A stretch of 64,000 nucleotides of DNA from Gemmatirosa kalamazoonensis (GTDB lineage: Bacteria; Gemmatimonadota; Gemmatimonadetes; Gemmatimonadales; Gemmatimonadaceae). The translations under genes were made by a program, and so were the position numbers. The notes under the pieces are model-generated. The model made no database searches and was not told the origin of the DNA. It saw only the letters and a program-made list of their open reading frames with translations. Each line of letters starts with the position of its first letter. Position 1 is the first letter of the stretch. This document shows, piece after piece, positions 7,291-17,300 of this stretch. The DNA lies in NCBI RefSeq assembly GCF_000522985.1, contig NZ_CP007130.1, positions 930,001 through 994,000 of the forward strand. The letters run 5' to 3'.

Positions 7291-10200
7291 ATGTCCCCGA
7301 CCGACCGCTCGACACGGTGGCGCACGACGATGTGCGCGCTCGTGCTCCTCGTCACGCCGCTCGCCGCCCAGGCGCAGAATGCGCAGAGTACCGGCACGAT
7401 CAGCGGCACCGTGACCGACTCTGCGGGGACGCCCGTCGCGGGCGCCCGCGTCACCGTCGAGGGGACCGCGCTCGCGATCGGCTCCGGACAGACGGGCCGC
7501 TTCACGCTCGCCGGCGTTCCCACGGGCACCCGCGTCGTCAGCGCGCGCGTGCTCGGCTACCGTCCGCAGAACCAGACCGTCACCGTCACCGCCGGCGCCA
7601 CGGCGACGGTGAACTTCCGCCTCGGCCGCGCGCCGGTGGAGCTCGCGACCATCGTCTCCACCGGCTACGCGACGCAGACGAAGGCGACGATGACCGGCGC
7701 CGCCGAAGTCGTCGGCGGCGAGGAGATCCAGAAGCGCCCGGTCGCGAACATCTCCAAGGGGCTGCAGGGCTTCATGCCCGGCGTCGTCGTGCGCGACTTC
7801 GGCGGGCGGCCCGGCAGCGACGGCGCGCAGATCCGGATCCGCGGCGCCGGCACGTTAGGCGACAACGGCGCGCTCATCCTCGTCGACGGCGTGGTGGGCG
7901 AGATCAACAACCTCGACCCGCTCGACATCGAGAGCGTGTCGGTGCTGAAGGACGCCGCGTCGGCCGCCATCTACGGCGCGCGCGCCGGCAACGGCGTCGT
8001 CATCATCAAGACGCGCCGCGGCCGCAACACGGGCAGCCTCAAGGTCACCTACGACGGCTACGCGGCGACGCAGGCGGCGCAGGACATGCCGCAGCGCGTC
8101 GACATCCGCACCGAGCTGAACGCGGTGAACCAGGTGTACGTCAACTCCGGCCAGGCGCCGAAGTACACCGCGGGCTACATCGACAGCACCGCGAACGGCC
8201 TCGACCCGATCAAGTACCCGAACACGAACTGGCTCAACCTGATCTACAAGAGCGCGCCGATGCAGGACCACACGGTGCGCGTCACGGGCGGCAACGACCT
8301 CGCGCAGCTCTCCCTCTCGGCGAACCATTTCGACCAGGAGGGGATCCTCACGACGGAGAACTTCTACCGCCGCACGACGCTGCGCGGCAACTCCGACTTC
8401 AACGTCACGAAGAAGCTCACCGCCGCCGCGGACCTCATGCTCATGGACGAGCACGTGGTGCGCCCGCGCGGCGAGGGCGACGCGCAGTTCCGCGCGCTGC
8501 ACGACACGCCGCCGACGTCGCTCGCGTTCTACCCCGACGGCTCGTACAGCTGGTCGAAGAGCGCGTTCAATCCGGTCGCGCTGCTCCGCGAGCAGGGGAA
8601 CGTGAACTCGCGCTGGCGCACCGCGTCGCTCAACACCCGCGCCGTCTACGACTGGAAGAACGGCCTCAAGGTGAGCGGCTACTTCACGGGCGACAACAAG
8701 GACAACCGCGACCTCGACTTCCGGCCCGCGTACCGCTTCGTCGACGAGGCCACGCCCACCGTGGCGCGCATGGAGAACGTGCGCAACGTCTCGCGCGACA
8801 CGCGCAACAACGACTACAACATCGAGGTCCAGGCGACGGGCGAGTACGAGCGGATGTTCGGCTCGCACCAGACGCACCTGCTCGTCGGCTACGACCAGCG
8901 CCAGAGCGATCACGACGACGTGTTCGCCGAGCGCCAGGGCGCGTACAACAACGACCTGCAGCTGCCCGGGCAGGGCGACGCGTCGTTCCAGAACACCGGC
9001 AGCAACGCGCGGACGTCGCGCCTCGTCGGCATCTTCGGCCGCTTCAACTACAACTGGAACAACCGGTACCTGTTCGAGGCGAACCTCCGCCGCGACGGCT
9101 CGTCGCGCTTCGGCCCGAACAAGAAGTACGGCACGTTCCCGTCGTTCTCCGCCGCGTGGCGCCTCTCCGAGGAGCCGATGCTGCGCGGCCGCCTCGGCTT
9201 CATCGACGACCTCAAGCTGCGCGGCTCGTGGGGCCGGCTCGGCAACGACCGCATCGGCGACTACCTGTTCCAGCAGACCATCAACCTCAACTCGGGCAAC
9301 TACACGTTCAACAACGCGCTCGCCTCCGGCGCGACGCCGGGACGCATCGCGAACCCCGACATCGGGTGGGAGACGACCGAGCAGACGAACGGCGGCGTCG
9401 ACATGGAGCTGCTGCGCAACCGCCTCTCCATCACGGGCGACGTCTACCGCAAGATCACGACGGGCATCCTGCTGCAGATCCCGATCTCGTCGCTCGTCGG
9501 CGCGACGGCCCCGACGCAGAACGCCGGCGCGGTGAGCAACGTCGGCTGGGAGACGGGGATCAACTGGCGCGACCACATCAGCGCGCTGAACTACCAGATC
9601 GGCGTCAACCTGTCCGACAACAAGAACCGCATCACCGAGCTGCCGGGCGGTGACCAGATCGGGAGCGGCACGATCCGCCGGGTCGGCGAGCCGATCGACG
9701 CGATCTTCGGCATCCGCGCCGTGGGCATCTTCCGCGACTCGGCGGAGCTGAAGTCGTGGGCGACGCAGGTGCCGGGGAAGACGGGGCCCGGGGACCTCAA
9801 GTACCAGGACCAGAACGGCGACGGCAAGATCGACGGCAACGACCGCATCGTCATCGGCGATCCGTTCCCGCACTACATCTGGGGCGCGAACCTCTCGGCG
9901 CAGTTCAAGCGCCTCGACGTGAGCCTGCTGTTCCAGGGCGTCGGCAAGCAGGACGCGTACATGGACGGCGCGCTCATCGAGGGGCCGACGTGGGAGAACT
10001 TCTTCCCCGAGTATCTGCGCGACAGCTGGACCCCGCAGAACCTCGACGCGAAGTTCCCGCGCTTCGTGTTCCGCTCGGACCACAACCACAACGCGCCGGG
10101 CCGCAACTCGTGGTGGGTGCGCGACGCGCGCTACGCGGCGCTGAAGAACGTGAACGTGGGCTACACGCTGCCTAACGGTCTGGTGCACCGCGCCGGCCTC

Positions 10201-10353
10201 GGGAGCGCGCGCTTCTACGTCGCCGGCACGAACGTCTACACGTGGTCGAAGATGAAGGGGCTCCTCCCGGCGGAGCTCAACCCGAGCTCCTCGCGCGGCA
10301 CGTACTACTACCAGACGCGCAACTGGAGCATCGGCACGAGCCTCAGCATGTGA
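7291..10353 (+). CDS. SusC/RagA family TonB-linked outer-membrane receptor
   Basis: A 1020-residue receptor. ATG 7291 follows a GGAGG ribosome site and opens with a Sec signal peptide ending in AQAQ; the longer frame from 7195 lacks this. A carboxypeptidase-regulatory-like domain (GTISGTVTDSAGTPVAGARV to about residue 110) precedes the plug, with IRIRGAGTLGDNGALILVDG and VLKDAASAAIYGARAGNGVVIIKT. The rest is a large barrel ending in TSLSM. Partnered with the SusD gene 56 bases downstream, it should form a TonB-energised complex that imports an oligomeric nutrient such as glycan or peptide. The substrate is not evident from the neighbours. Confidence 0.93.
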   Translation: MSPTDRSTRWRTTMCALVLLVTPLAAQAQNAQSTGTISGTVTDSAGTPVAGARVTVEGTALAIGSGQTGRFTLAGVPTGTRVVSARVLGYRPQNQTVTVTAGATATVNFRLGRAPVELATIVSTGYATQTKATMTGAAEVVGGEEIQKRPVANISKGLQGFMPGVVVRDFGGRPGSDGAQIRIRGAGTLGDNGALILVDGVVGEINNLDPLDIESVSVLKDAASAAIYGARAGNGVVIIKTRRGRNTGSLKVTYDGYAATQAAQDMPQRVDIRTELNAVNQVYVNSGQAPKYTAGYIDSTANGLDPIKYPNTNWLNLIYKSAPMQDHTVRVTGGNDLAQLSLSANHFDQEGILTTENFYRRTTLRGNSDFNVTKKLTAAADLMLMDEHVVRPRGEGDAQFRALHDTPPTSLAFYPDGSYSWSKSAFNPVALLREQGNVNSRWRTASLNTRAVYDWKNGLKVSGYFTGDNKDNRDLDFRPAYRFVDEATPTVARMENVRNVSRDTRNNDYNIEVQATGEYERMFGSHQTHLLVGYDQRQSDHDDVFAERQGAYNNDLQLPGQGDASFQNTGSNARTSRLVGIFGRFNYNWNNRYLFEANLRRDGSSRFGPNKKYGTFPSFSAAWRLSEEPMLRGRLGFIDDLKLRGSWGRLGNDRIGDYLFQQTINLNSGNYTFNNALASGATPGRIANPDIGWETTEQTNGGVDMELLRNRLSITGDVYRKITTGILLQIPISSLVGATAPTQNAGAVSNVGWETGINWRDHISALNYQIGVNLSDNKNRITELPGGDQIGSGTIRRVGEPIDAIFGIRAVGIFRDSAELKSWATQVPGKTGPGDLKYQDQNGDGKIDGNDRIVIGDPFPHYIWGANLSAQFKRLDVSLLFQGVGKQDAYMDGALIEGPTWENFFPEYLRDSWTPQNLDAKFPRFVFRSDHNHNAPGRNSWWVRDARYAALKNVNVGYTLPNGLVHRAGLGSARFYVAGTNVYTWSKMKGLLPAELNPSSSRGTYYYQTRNWSIGTSLSM

Positions 10354-10409
10354 CGGCGCGCGACCATACGCGCCACCGCACACGGGCCCACCTTCATCTC
10401 GAGATTCCG

Positions 10410-12008
10410 ATGACTTCCAGACTCCGCCTCCTGCTGGCCTGCGCGGCCGCTCTGCCGATCGCGCTCGCCGGCTGCAAGCCCGACAAGCTGCTCGACGTCG
10501 TGTCGCCGACCACCGTGTCGGACGACATCTTCTGGTCGCAGGAGAACGACGCGGTCATCTTCCTGAACGGCACGTACAGCGCGCTCCCGTCGTGGATCAC
10601 CGTCATCGAGCTCGACGGCCTCACCGACGACGGCACGACGAACCGCCAGTTCGACGACCGCTACGTGTACTCCGACGGATCGTTCGATCCGCAGAAGCCC
10701 TATTCGCGCAACCACTGGAACAACTTCTACAACGGCGTCGCCCGCGCGAACGCGCTGATCGCGAACATCGACCGCATCCCGGCGGGTCGCATCGACCCGG
10801 CGCGCAAGGCGCGGTACGTGGCCGAGGCGAAGTTCCTGCGCGGCGTGTTCTACCTGCAGCTCGTGAGCATGTTCGGCGATGTGCCGATGCCGCTCACGCC
10901 GCTCACCGACGCCGAGGCGCGGAAGATGACCAACACGCCGGCGGCGAAGATCTACGACCAGGTCCTCGCCGACCTCGACGCCGCCGCGGCCGTGCTGCCG
11001 ACGACGTACACCGGCGCCGACGTCGGTCGCGCGACGAAGGGCGCGGCACTCGCGTTCAAGGCGCGCGCCGCGCTGTACGCCGGCCGCTACCAGATCGCCG
11101 CCGACGCCGCGAAGGCGGTCATGGATCTCGGCATCTACCGGCTGAACGCCGACTACGGGCAGCTCTTCCTGTACGCCGGCGAGAACAGCCCCGAGATCAT
11201 CTTCGCGCACAAGTACTCGAAGACGGCGCAGGCGGCGGGGCAGAACAACAACATCTTCGGCGAGTTCGGCCCGCCGTCGAACTCCGCCAGCGCCCACATG
11301 GTGCCGATCCGCAACCTGGTCGACTCGTACCAGATGACGGACGGCAAGTCGATCAAGGACTCGCCGCTGTACAACCCGGCGCCGGACAAGATGTACCTCA
11401 ACCGCGACCCGCGTCTCGCCGCGACGATCCTGTTCCCCGGCGCGTCGTGGGACGGCCGCACGTTCGACTCGCGGCCGAAGCCGCTCTCCACGCAGCCCGA
11501 GGCGATCGACCTGCAGAACGAGAACACGTCGGTGACCGGCTACTACATCCGCAAGTGGATCGACCTCACCGACAAGACCGACCGCGGCAACGGGGGCATC
11601 GACGTGAGCCTGATGCGCTATGCCGACGTGCTGCTGATGTACGCCGAAGCGAAGCTCGAGGCGGGGCAGCCCGACGCGTCGGCGCTCGCCGCGCTGAACC
11701 AGGTGCGCGCGCGCGTGAGCATGCCCCCGGTGGCCGCGCTCACCCGTGACGCGGTGCGCTACGAGCGCCGTGCCGAGCTCGCGTTCGAGGGGCTGCGCCT
11801 GTTCGACATCCGCCGCTGGAAGATCGCCGAGCAGGTGATGCCGACGCCCGTCGTGACGGGGATCGACTACATCGACGCGAGCGGCCAGCTCCGCACCGCC
11901 ACCGTCCCCGCCTCCGCCCGCGCGTTCCCGCAGCGCGACTACCTGTGGCCGATCCCGCAGGCGGAGCTCGATCTCAATCAGAACCTGAAGCAGAACCCCG
12001 GCTTCTGA
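10410..12008 (+). CDS. RagB/SusD family nutrient-binding outer-membrane lipoprotein
   Basis: A 532-residue protein starting at ATG 10410, with a lipoprotein signal (ALPIALAGC) and the SusD TPR-like scaffold: AEAKFLRGVFYLQLVSMFGDVPMP and a C-terminal RYERRAELAFEGLRLFDIRRWK block, which are family hallmarks. It ends with YLWPIPQAELDLNQNLKQNPGF, the standard SusD closing motif. It forms the surface lid that captures ligand for the SusC channel encoded just upstream. The gene pair appears to be an operon. The hairpin at 12017-12090 lies directly behind its stop. Confidence 0.93.
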   Translation: MTSRLRLLLACAAALPIALAGCKPDKLLDVVSPTTVSDDIFWSQENDAVIFLNGTYSALPSWITVIELDGLTDDGTTNRQFDDRYVYSDGSFDPQKPYSRNHWNNFYNGVARANALIANIDRIPAGRIDPARKARYVAEAKFLRGVFYLQLVSMFGDVPMPLTPLTDAEARKMTNTPAAKIYDQVLADLDAAAAVLPTTYTGADVGRATKGAALAFKARAALYAGRYQIAADAAKAVMDLGIYRLNADYGQLFLYAGENSPEIIFAHKYSKTAQAAGQNNNIFGEFGPPSNSASAHMVPIRNLVDSYQMTDGKSIKDSPLYNPAPDKMYLNRDPRLAATILFPGASWDGRTFDSRPKPLSTQPEAIDLQNENTSVTGYYIRKWIDLTDKTDRGNGGIDVSLMRYADVLLMYAEAKLEAGQPDASALAALNQVRARVSMPPVAALTRDAVRYERRAELAFEGLRLFDIRRWKIAEQVMPTPVVTGIDYIDASGQLRTATVPASARAFPQRDYLWPIPQAELDLNQNLKQNPGF

Positions 12009-12016
12009 CGAAGCGC

Positions 12017-12090
12017 GAGGGCAGGAGGGCAGGAGGGCAGGAGAGGTTCGGACTCTCCTGCCCTCCTGCCCTCCTGCCCTCCTGCCCTCC
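12017..12090. terminator. Bidirectional iterated-repeat terminator between SusD and plug gene
   Basis: Three to four tandem GAGGGCAG units (12017-12045) are mirrored by CTGCCCTC units (12053-12090), giving a stem of nearly 30 bp with a short loop (GTTCGGA). It fills the whole gap between two convergent genes, so it can serve both. The tandem structure suggests growth by replication slippage. Confidence 0.7.
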
Positions 12091-12093
12091 GCG

Positions 12094-12591
12094 TCAGCGG
12101 ATCCGGTGCGTCGTGACGACGATCACGCCGTTGCCGCCGCGGACGCCGTAGAGGCTCGCCGCGGCGTCCTTCAGGACCTCGATGCGGACGACGTCCTTCG
12201 GGTTGACGCTCGAGAGATCGCTCACGCTGTTCATCGTCGCGCCGTCCACGATGAGCAGCGGCTCGGTGCCCGAGTTGAACGACTCCGCGCCGCGGATGTG
12301 GATGTGGTAGCCGGCGCCGTTCGCCGACACCTCGACGCCGGAGAACTTCGCCTGGATCATCTGCTCCACGCGCGTGAAGCGGTCGCGGTCCGCGTCGGTG
12401 ATGTCCACCGCCTGCAGCCCCGAGCTCACGCGCCGCTTCGCGGCCTCGCCGCGGAGGGAGTCGAGCTGACCGGCGGTCGCCACCTGCGGGTCCGTGCGCG
12501 AGGCCGCGCCGTGGGCACAGGCCACGCCGGTCGAGAGGATGCCCGCGCAGGCCGCGAGCCGGAGGGACCGGTGCAATTCAGAGTGTCGCAT
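12094..12591 (-). CDS. Lipoprotein consisting of a stand-alone TonB-receptor plug domain (downstream paralogue)
   Basis: A 165-residue paralogue of the 6602-7099 product, with the same layout. A signal peptide with a cysteine (LSTGVACAHG) precedes a short charged linker, then RVEQMIQAKFSGVEV, IHIRGAESFNSGTEPLLIVDG and IEVLKDAAASLYGVRGGNGVIVVTT. No barrel follows. It converges on the SusD gene across an iterated-repeat terminator, so the SusCD pair is bracketed by two plug lipoproteins, both on the minus strand. The near-identical last 25 residues of the two suggest gene duplication, and the KDAAA-x-YGVRG-NGVIV box indicates both descend from a SusC-type plug. Confidence 0.8.
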   Translation of the reverse strand: MRHSELHRSLRLAACAGILSTGVACAHGAASRTDPQVATAGQLDSLRGEAAKRRVSSGLQAVDITDADRDRFTRVEQMIQAKFSGVEVSANGAGYHIHIRGAESFNSGTEPLLIVDGATMNSVSDLSSVNPKDVVRIEVLKDAAASLYGVRGGNGVIVVTTHRIR

Positions 12592-12762
12592 GCTGGCTCC
12601 CGTCGCATCGAGGTGTTCCCATCGCGCGGACCGCATCGCCCACATAGGTAGGTCGCGGACGCACCGGGCGCCAGCGCGAACGTCGGGACAGATTCCTGGG
12701 ATGCGACAGACCCCGGAGTCACGCTCGGCGGACTCGTGCGACATCTCGCCGGCCGCGCGGTC

Positions 12763-14076
12763 ATGACCGACGCCGATCGCCCCACGCGCCCCGCGCTCCC
12801 CGCGCGGCGCGCGCGCGGCGCGTGGCTCGCGCTCGCGCTGCTGACGCTCGCGAACGTGTCGGGGTTCGTGGACCGGCAGGTGCTGAGCCTTCTCGTGGAG
12901 CCGATCCGCCACGACCTCTCGCTCACCGACACCCAGGTGAGCCTGCTCATGGGCCTCGGCTTCGTCGTCGTGTCGTCGACGCTCGCGCTGCCAATGGGAC
13001 GCGTCGCGGACACGCGCAGCCGCCGCGGGCTGCTCGCCGCCGGCGCCGCGGCGTGGAGCCTCGCCACGACGCTGACCGGGCTGGCGCGCGGCTACGGGCA
13101 GCTGCTCGTCGCGCGCATGGCGGTCGGCGCGGGCGAGGCGGCGCTGCAACCGGGCGCGATCTCGCTGCTCGCCGACCTGTTCCCGCCGGCGCAGCTCGGG
13201 CGCGCGATGAGCGTCTACACGTTAGGCACGTTCCTCGGCTCGGGCATCGCGTACGTGCTCGGCGCGTGGGGGATCGCGTTCGCCGCCGAGCACCTCGCGA
13301 CGTGGCCGGTGCTCGGCGCGGTGCGGCCGTGGCAGAGCGTGTACCTGCTCGTCGGGCTCGTGAGCTTCGTCGTCGCGCCGCTCCTGCTGCTCGTGCGGGA
13401 GCCGCCGCGCCGCGAGACGGCGCGCGTGCCGGTGCGCGCGGTGGCGGCGTACGTGCGCGCGCACGCCGACGCCGTGGTGCCGCTCAGCCTCGGCTTCGCG
13501 TGCTCGGCGGCGGTGAACTACGGCATCGCCGGATGGCTCGCGACGTTCTTCGTGCGCACGCACGGGTGGAGCGCGGCGCGCGCCGGCGTGCTGCAGGGCT
13601 CCCTCACGATGACCGTGGGCGTGCTCGGCGCGCTCGGCGGCGGGTGGCTCTCCGACCGGCTCGTGCGACGCGGGCGCGTCGACGGGCCGCTGCTCGTCGG
13701 CGTCGTCGGCGCGTTAGGCATGCTGGTGTGCGCCGGCGCCTACCCGCTGCTCGCGTCGGCGACGGCGGCCGCGGTGCTGCTCGTGCCGGTGAACGTGTTC
13801 GCGGCGCTGCCGTGGGGGCCCGCGAACGCGGCGATGGCGGAGCTGATGCCGGAGCGCATGCGCGGCCAGGGTGCCGCGCTCATGCTGCTCGTGGTGAACC
13901 TCGTCTCCGGCGCGTTAGGCCCGACCGCCGTGGCGCTGGCGACCGACCGGCTGTTCGGCGGCGCCGCGGGGCTGCGCTACGCGCTGTCGACCGTGTCCGT
14001 GGTGGGCATGCTGCTCGCCGCAGGGCTGCTGCTCGCCGCACGCGGGCCGTTCCGGCGCACCGTGCGCGGCGCGTGA
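12763..14076 (+). CDS. MFS transporter, Spinster/hexuronate-type
   Basis: A 437-residue carrier with twelve predicted membrane helices. The first is ALLTLANVSGFVDRQVLSLL, and the FxDRQ pattern is typical of Spinster-like MFS proteins. The loop 2-3 signature reads GRVADTRSRR. A second half begins after a cytosolic loop rich in Arg near residue 220. It should move an organic solute or lipid-like metabolite across the inner membrane; the substrate is unknown. It stands alone, preceded by a divergent plug gene and followed by a repeat-filled convergent spacer. Three GTTAGGC heptamers fall within the gene, each read as Leu-Gly. Confidence 0.82.
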   Translation: MTDADRPTRPALPARRARGAWLALALLTLANVSGFVDRQVLSLLVEPIRHDLSLTDTQVSLLMGLGFVVVSSTLALPMGRVADTRSRRGLLAAGAAAWSLATTLTGLARGYGQLLVARMAVGAGEAALQPGAISLLADLFPPAQLGRAMSVYTLGTFLGSGIAYVLGAWGIAFAAEHLATWPVLGAVRPWQSVYLLVGLVSFVVAPLLLLVREPPRRETARVPVRAVAAYVRAHADAVVPLSLGFACSAAVNYGIAGWLATFFVRTHGWSAARAGVLQGSLTMTVGVLGALGGGWLSDRLVRRGRVDGPLLVGVVGALGMLVCAGAYPLLASATAAAVLLVPVNVFAALPWGPANAAMAELMPERMRGQGAALMLLVVNLVSGALGPTAVALATDRLFGGAAGLRYALSTVSVVGMLLAAGLLLAARGPFRRTVRGA

Positions 14077-14079
14077 CCT

Positions 14080-14377
14080 TGAGGGCCGTAGAGCACATCG
14101 ATGGGGCGAGGTGCCAGGCGAGTACTCTGGGGATCCACGTGCGATTGAAAAGATCTCGCGATCCTCTTCATCGCCGTTGGATCCCCAGGGTACTCGTCTA
14201 TCCCTCGAACCTGTCGAAGAGACCGTCAACTGCCATTGACCACGGAGGGCACAGAGCACACAGAGGAGAACCCTTCAAGAGAAGAAGTTGGTTTCCTCCG
14301 TGCCCTCTGTGCCCTCTGTGTTTCAATTCAAAGAGAGCAGTCCTCTGCGGCCCTCTGCGTCCTCTGTGGTTCATTGA
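14080..14377. repeat. Intergenic nested inverted repeat, copy B, with an extra palindrome
   Basis: This 315-base gene-free gap between two convergent genes holds three repeat layers. The outer arms are GAGGGCCGTAGAG near 14083 and the CTCTGCGGCC series at 14344-14371. The inner arms are CCACGGAGGGCACAGAG at about 14238-14254 and CTCCGTGCCCTCTGTG near 14297. Between the outer left and inner left arms sits a separate stem, AGTACTCTGGGGATCCA (14121-14137) against TTGGATCCCCAGGGTACT (14178-14193). Its CTGGGGAT core is shared with copy C. No ORF is convincing here. Confidence 0.75.
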
Positions 14378-14391
14378 CGAGCAATGTCCGC

Positions 14392-17300
14392 TCAGGCGTC
14401 GCGCGGCGCGCGCAGCACGCTCGTCACGGCCTGCAGCAGCGCCTCGCCGGTGAACGGCTTCTCGACGAAGCCGTCCGCCGGTTCCACCGCGCCGCGGTCG
14501 ACGTAGCCGGAGAGGTACACCACCGGCAGCGCGGGGCGGTCGGCGCGGATCTGCGCGACGAGCTCGCGGCCACCCATCTCCGGCATGCGCAGGTCCGTCA
14601 CGCAGCACACGATGTCCGCGCCGTGCTCGCGCCAGACGAGCAGCGCGTCCGCCCCGTGGCGCGCCTCGAGCACCGCGAAGCCGTGTCGCTCCAGCACGCG
14701 CCGCGTCGTCAGCCGTACCGATGCCTCGTCCTCCACGACGAGCACCGTGCCGCGGCCGCGCGGCAGCGACGTGCCGCCGCCGCGCTCCGCCGCGGCCACG
14801 CGTCCACCCTGATACGGCAGCAGGATCGTGAACGTCGCGCCGGCGCCCGGCTCGCTGTCGACGTGCACCGCGCCACCGGCCTGCGTGACGATGCCGTACA
14901 CCGTGGCGAGGCCGAGCCCCGTGCCGGCGCCGACCGCCTTCGTCGTGAAGAACGGCTCGAAGATGTGCGCGCGCGTCGTCGCGTCCATGCCGTGGCCGGT
15001 GTCCGAGACCGTCAGGCGCACGTAGCGTCCCGGTCCCGGCGTCCAGCCCTGCGCCTCGCGCGGCGAGAGGCGCACCACGTCGGTCACGAGGGTGAGCGTG
15101 CCGCCGGTGCCGGCGCGCCCGTGCGCCGTGGTCAGCATCGCGTCGCGCGCGTTCACGGCGAGGTTGAGGAGCACCTGCTCGAGCTGCCCGCGGTCGGCGC
15201 GCACGACGGCCGGCCGCTCGGCGAGCGTCGTCGCGAACGCGATCTCCTCGCCGAGCACGCGGCGCAGCAGCGCCTCCGCGCCGCGCACGACGTCGTTCAC
15301 GTCGATCTCCTCCGACTGCACCACCTGCTTGCGGCTGAACGCGAGCAGCTGGCGCACGAGCGCCCGCGCGCGCTCCGCCGCCTGCGCGACCTGCGCGAGA
15401 TCCTCCTGCGCCTGGTGGTCGGGATCGATGTCGTTGCGCGCGAACTCCAGGTTCCCGTTGATGACGGTGAGCAGGTTGTTGAAGTCGTGCGCGACGCCGC
15501 CGGCGAGCTGCCCGACGGCCTCCATCTTCTGCGCCTGCCGCAGCTGCGCTTCGAGCCGCACGCGCTCGGAGACGTCGATCAGCACCACCACGCCGCCGAC
15601 GATGCGGCCTTCCGCATCGCGCACCGGCTCGGCCGCGCTCAGCACCGTCGCGCTGCCGCCGTCGAGGCGCTCCAGCTCCAGCTCGCGCGGCGGCGTGGAC
15701 TCGCCGCGCAGGGCACGCGTGAGCGCGCGCTCGTCGTCCGTGAGCGGACGATTGCTGCCGCGCAGGCGGGCGCGGTAGCGGCCGTAGCCGTCGACGTGCT
15801 CCGCCGTGACGTCGCCGCCCCACAGCGCACGCGCCTGCCGCGTCGCGCGCACGATGCGTCCGTCGGCGTCGGCGAAGATGACGCCCGCCGGGAGCGCCTC
15901 GAGCACCGCCTCGAGCCGCGCGCGCTCCACGTCGGCCGCGGAGCGCGCCCGCGCTTCGGCCTCCTCCGCCTCGCGACGCGCGGTGATGTCCTCCACGGTG
16001 CCGAGCGAGCTCTCGGGCTCTCCCGCGGCGTTGCGCAGCAACACCATGTGCCCGCGGATCCAGCGCGTGCGGCCGTCGGGGAGCACGATCTGGTACTCGC
16101 TCGAGAACTGCGCGCCCGCCGCGAACGCCGCGATGCCGTCGCGGCGGAGGCGCGATGCCTCCTCCGGCGTCATGCGCGTGAGCCAGCCGTTGCCTAACGC
16201 GGCCTCGCCGCGGAGCTCCCAGATCTCCTCGTAGCGCGGGTTCGCGTAGAGCACGCGCCCGTCCGCGTCGCCGAGGAAGATCCCGACGGGGGCCGCCGCG
16301 GCGAGCTGACGGAAGCGCGCATCGTTCGCGCGCCGCTCGGCCTCGGCGTGCTTCTCCGCCGTGACGTCGGCGACGATCGCGATCATGCCGGTGGGCCGGC
16401 CGTCGGCGTCGCGCTGCCGGCGCAGCGTGGAGTGCACCCACCGTACGGTGCCGTCGGCGCGGCGCAGCCGGTACTCCGACGTCGTCTCGTCCGCCTCGCC
16501 GGCGAGGAACGCGTGCGCGTCGCGCTCGGCCGCCGCGAGGTCGGCGGGGTGCATCGCGGCGCGCCACGTCGCGTCGGTGATCTGCTCCAGGTCGATGCCG
16601 AGGATCTCGGCGAACCGCTCGTTGCGGTAGAGCGCGTTCCCGGTCGCGTCGAGCAGCGCGATGCCGGCCGGCGCCGCCGCGGCGAGCGTGCGGAACCGCG
16701 TCTCGCTCTCGCGCAGCCGCTCGGCGTCGGCGTGGCGGTCGCTGACGTCGTGCGTCACGCTGAGCGCGGCGACGACGTTGCCGGCGTCGTCGCGCAGCGG
16801 TGCGGCCCGCGTCTCGACGCGGCGCGTGTGTCCGCCGAGCGTCACGATCTCGAGCTCCGCGCGCGCCGCCGTTCCGCCGAACACGCTGGCCAGCACGCGA
16901 CGCAACGCGCCGCGATGCCGCGGCACGACGATCTGCTCCACGGGGCAGCCGATCACCGCGTCGCGCGACGGCGCCTCGAGCATCGCGAGCCCCGCGCCGT
17001 TCATGTCGAGCAGCGTGCCGTCGCGCGCGACGACCTTGATGCACTCCGGCACCGTGTCGAGCACCGCGTGCAGGTAGCGCGTGCCCTCGACCCCGGCCGC
17101 CGCGTCGCTCCACGGCTCGCCGTCGAGCAGCAGCAGCGCGCCCTCGGGGCTCGGCACCACCCGACCGGGCACCGGCTCGCTCACGGTCGTCGCGCGCTGC
17201 GTCGCGACGGCGGCGGCGATCGCGTCGTGCAGCACATCCGCCGCCGGCAGCACGTCGGCGAGCGAGCGCCCCACGAGCGCCACGTCGCCGAGTCCGAGCA

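Noticed and set aside
12017-12090. Tandem CTGCCCTC units considered as a CRISPR array
   Set aside because: Units are 8 bases with no spacers and form one perfect inverted repeat, so it is a hairpin.
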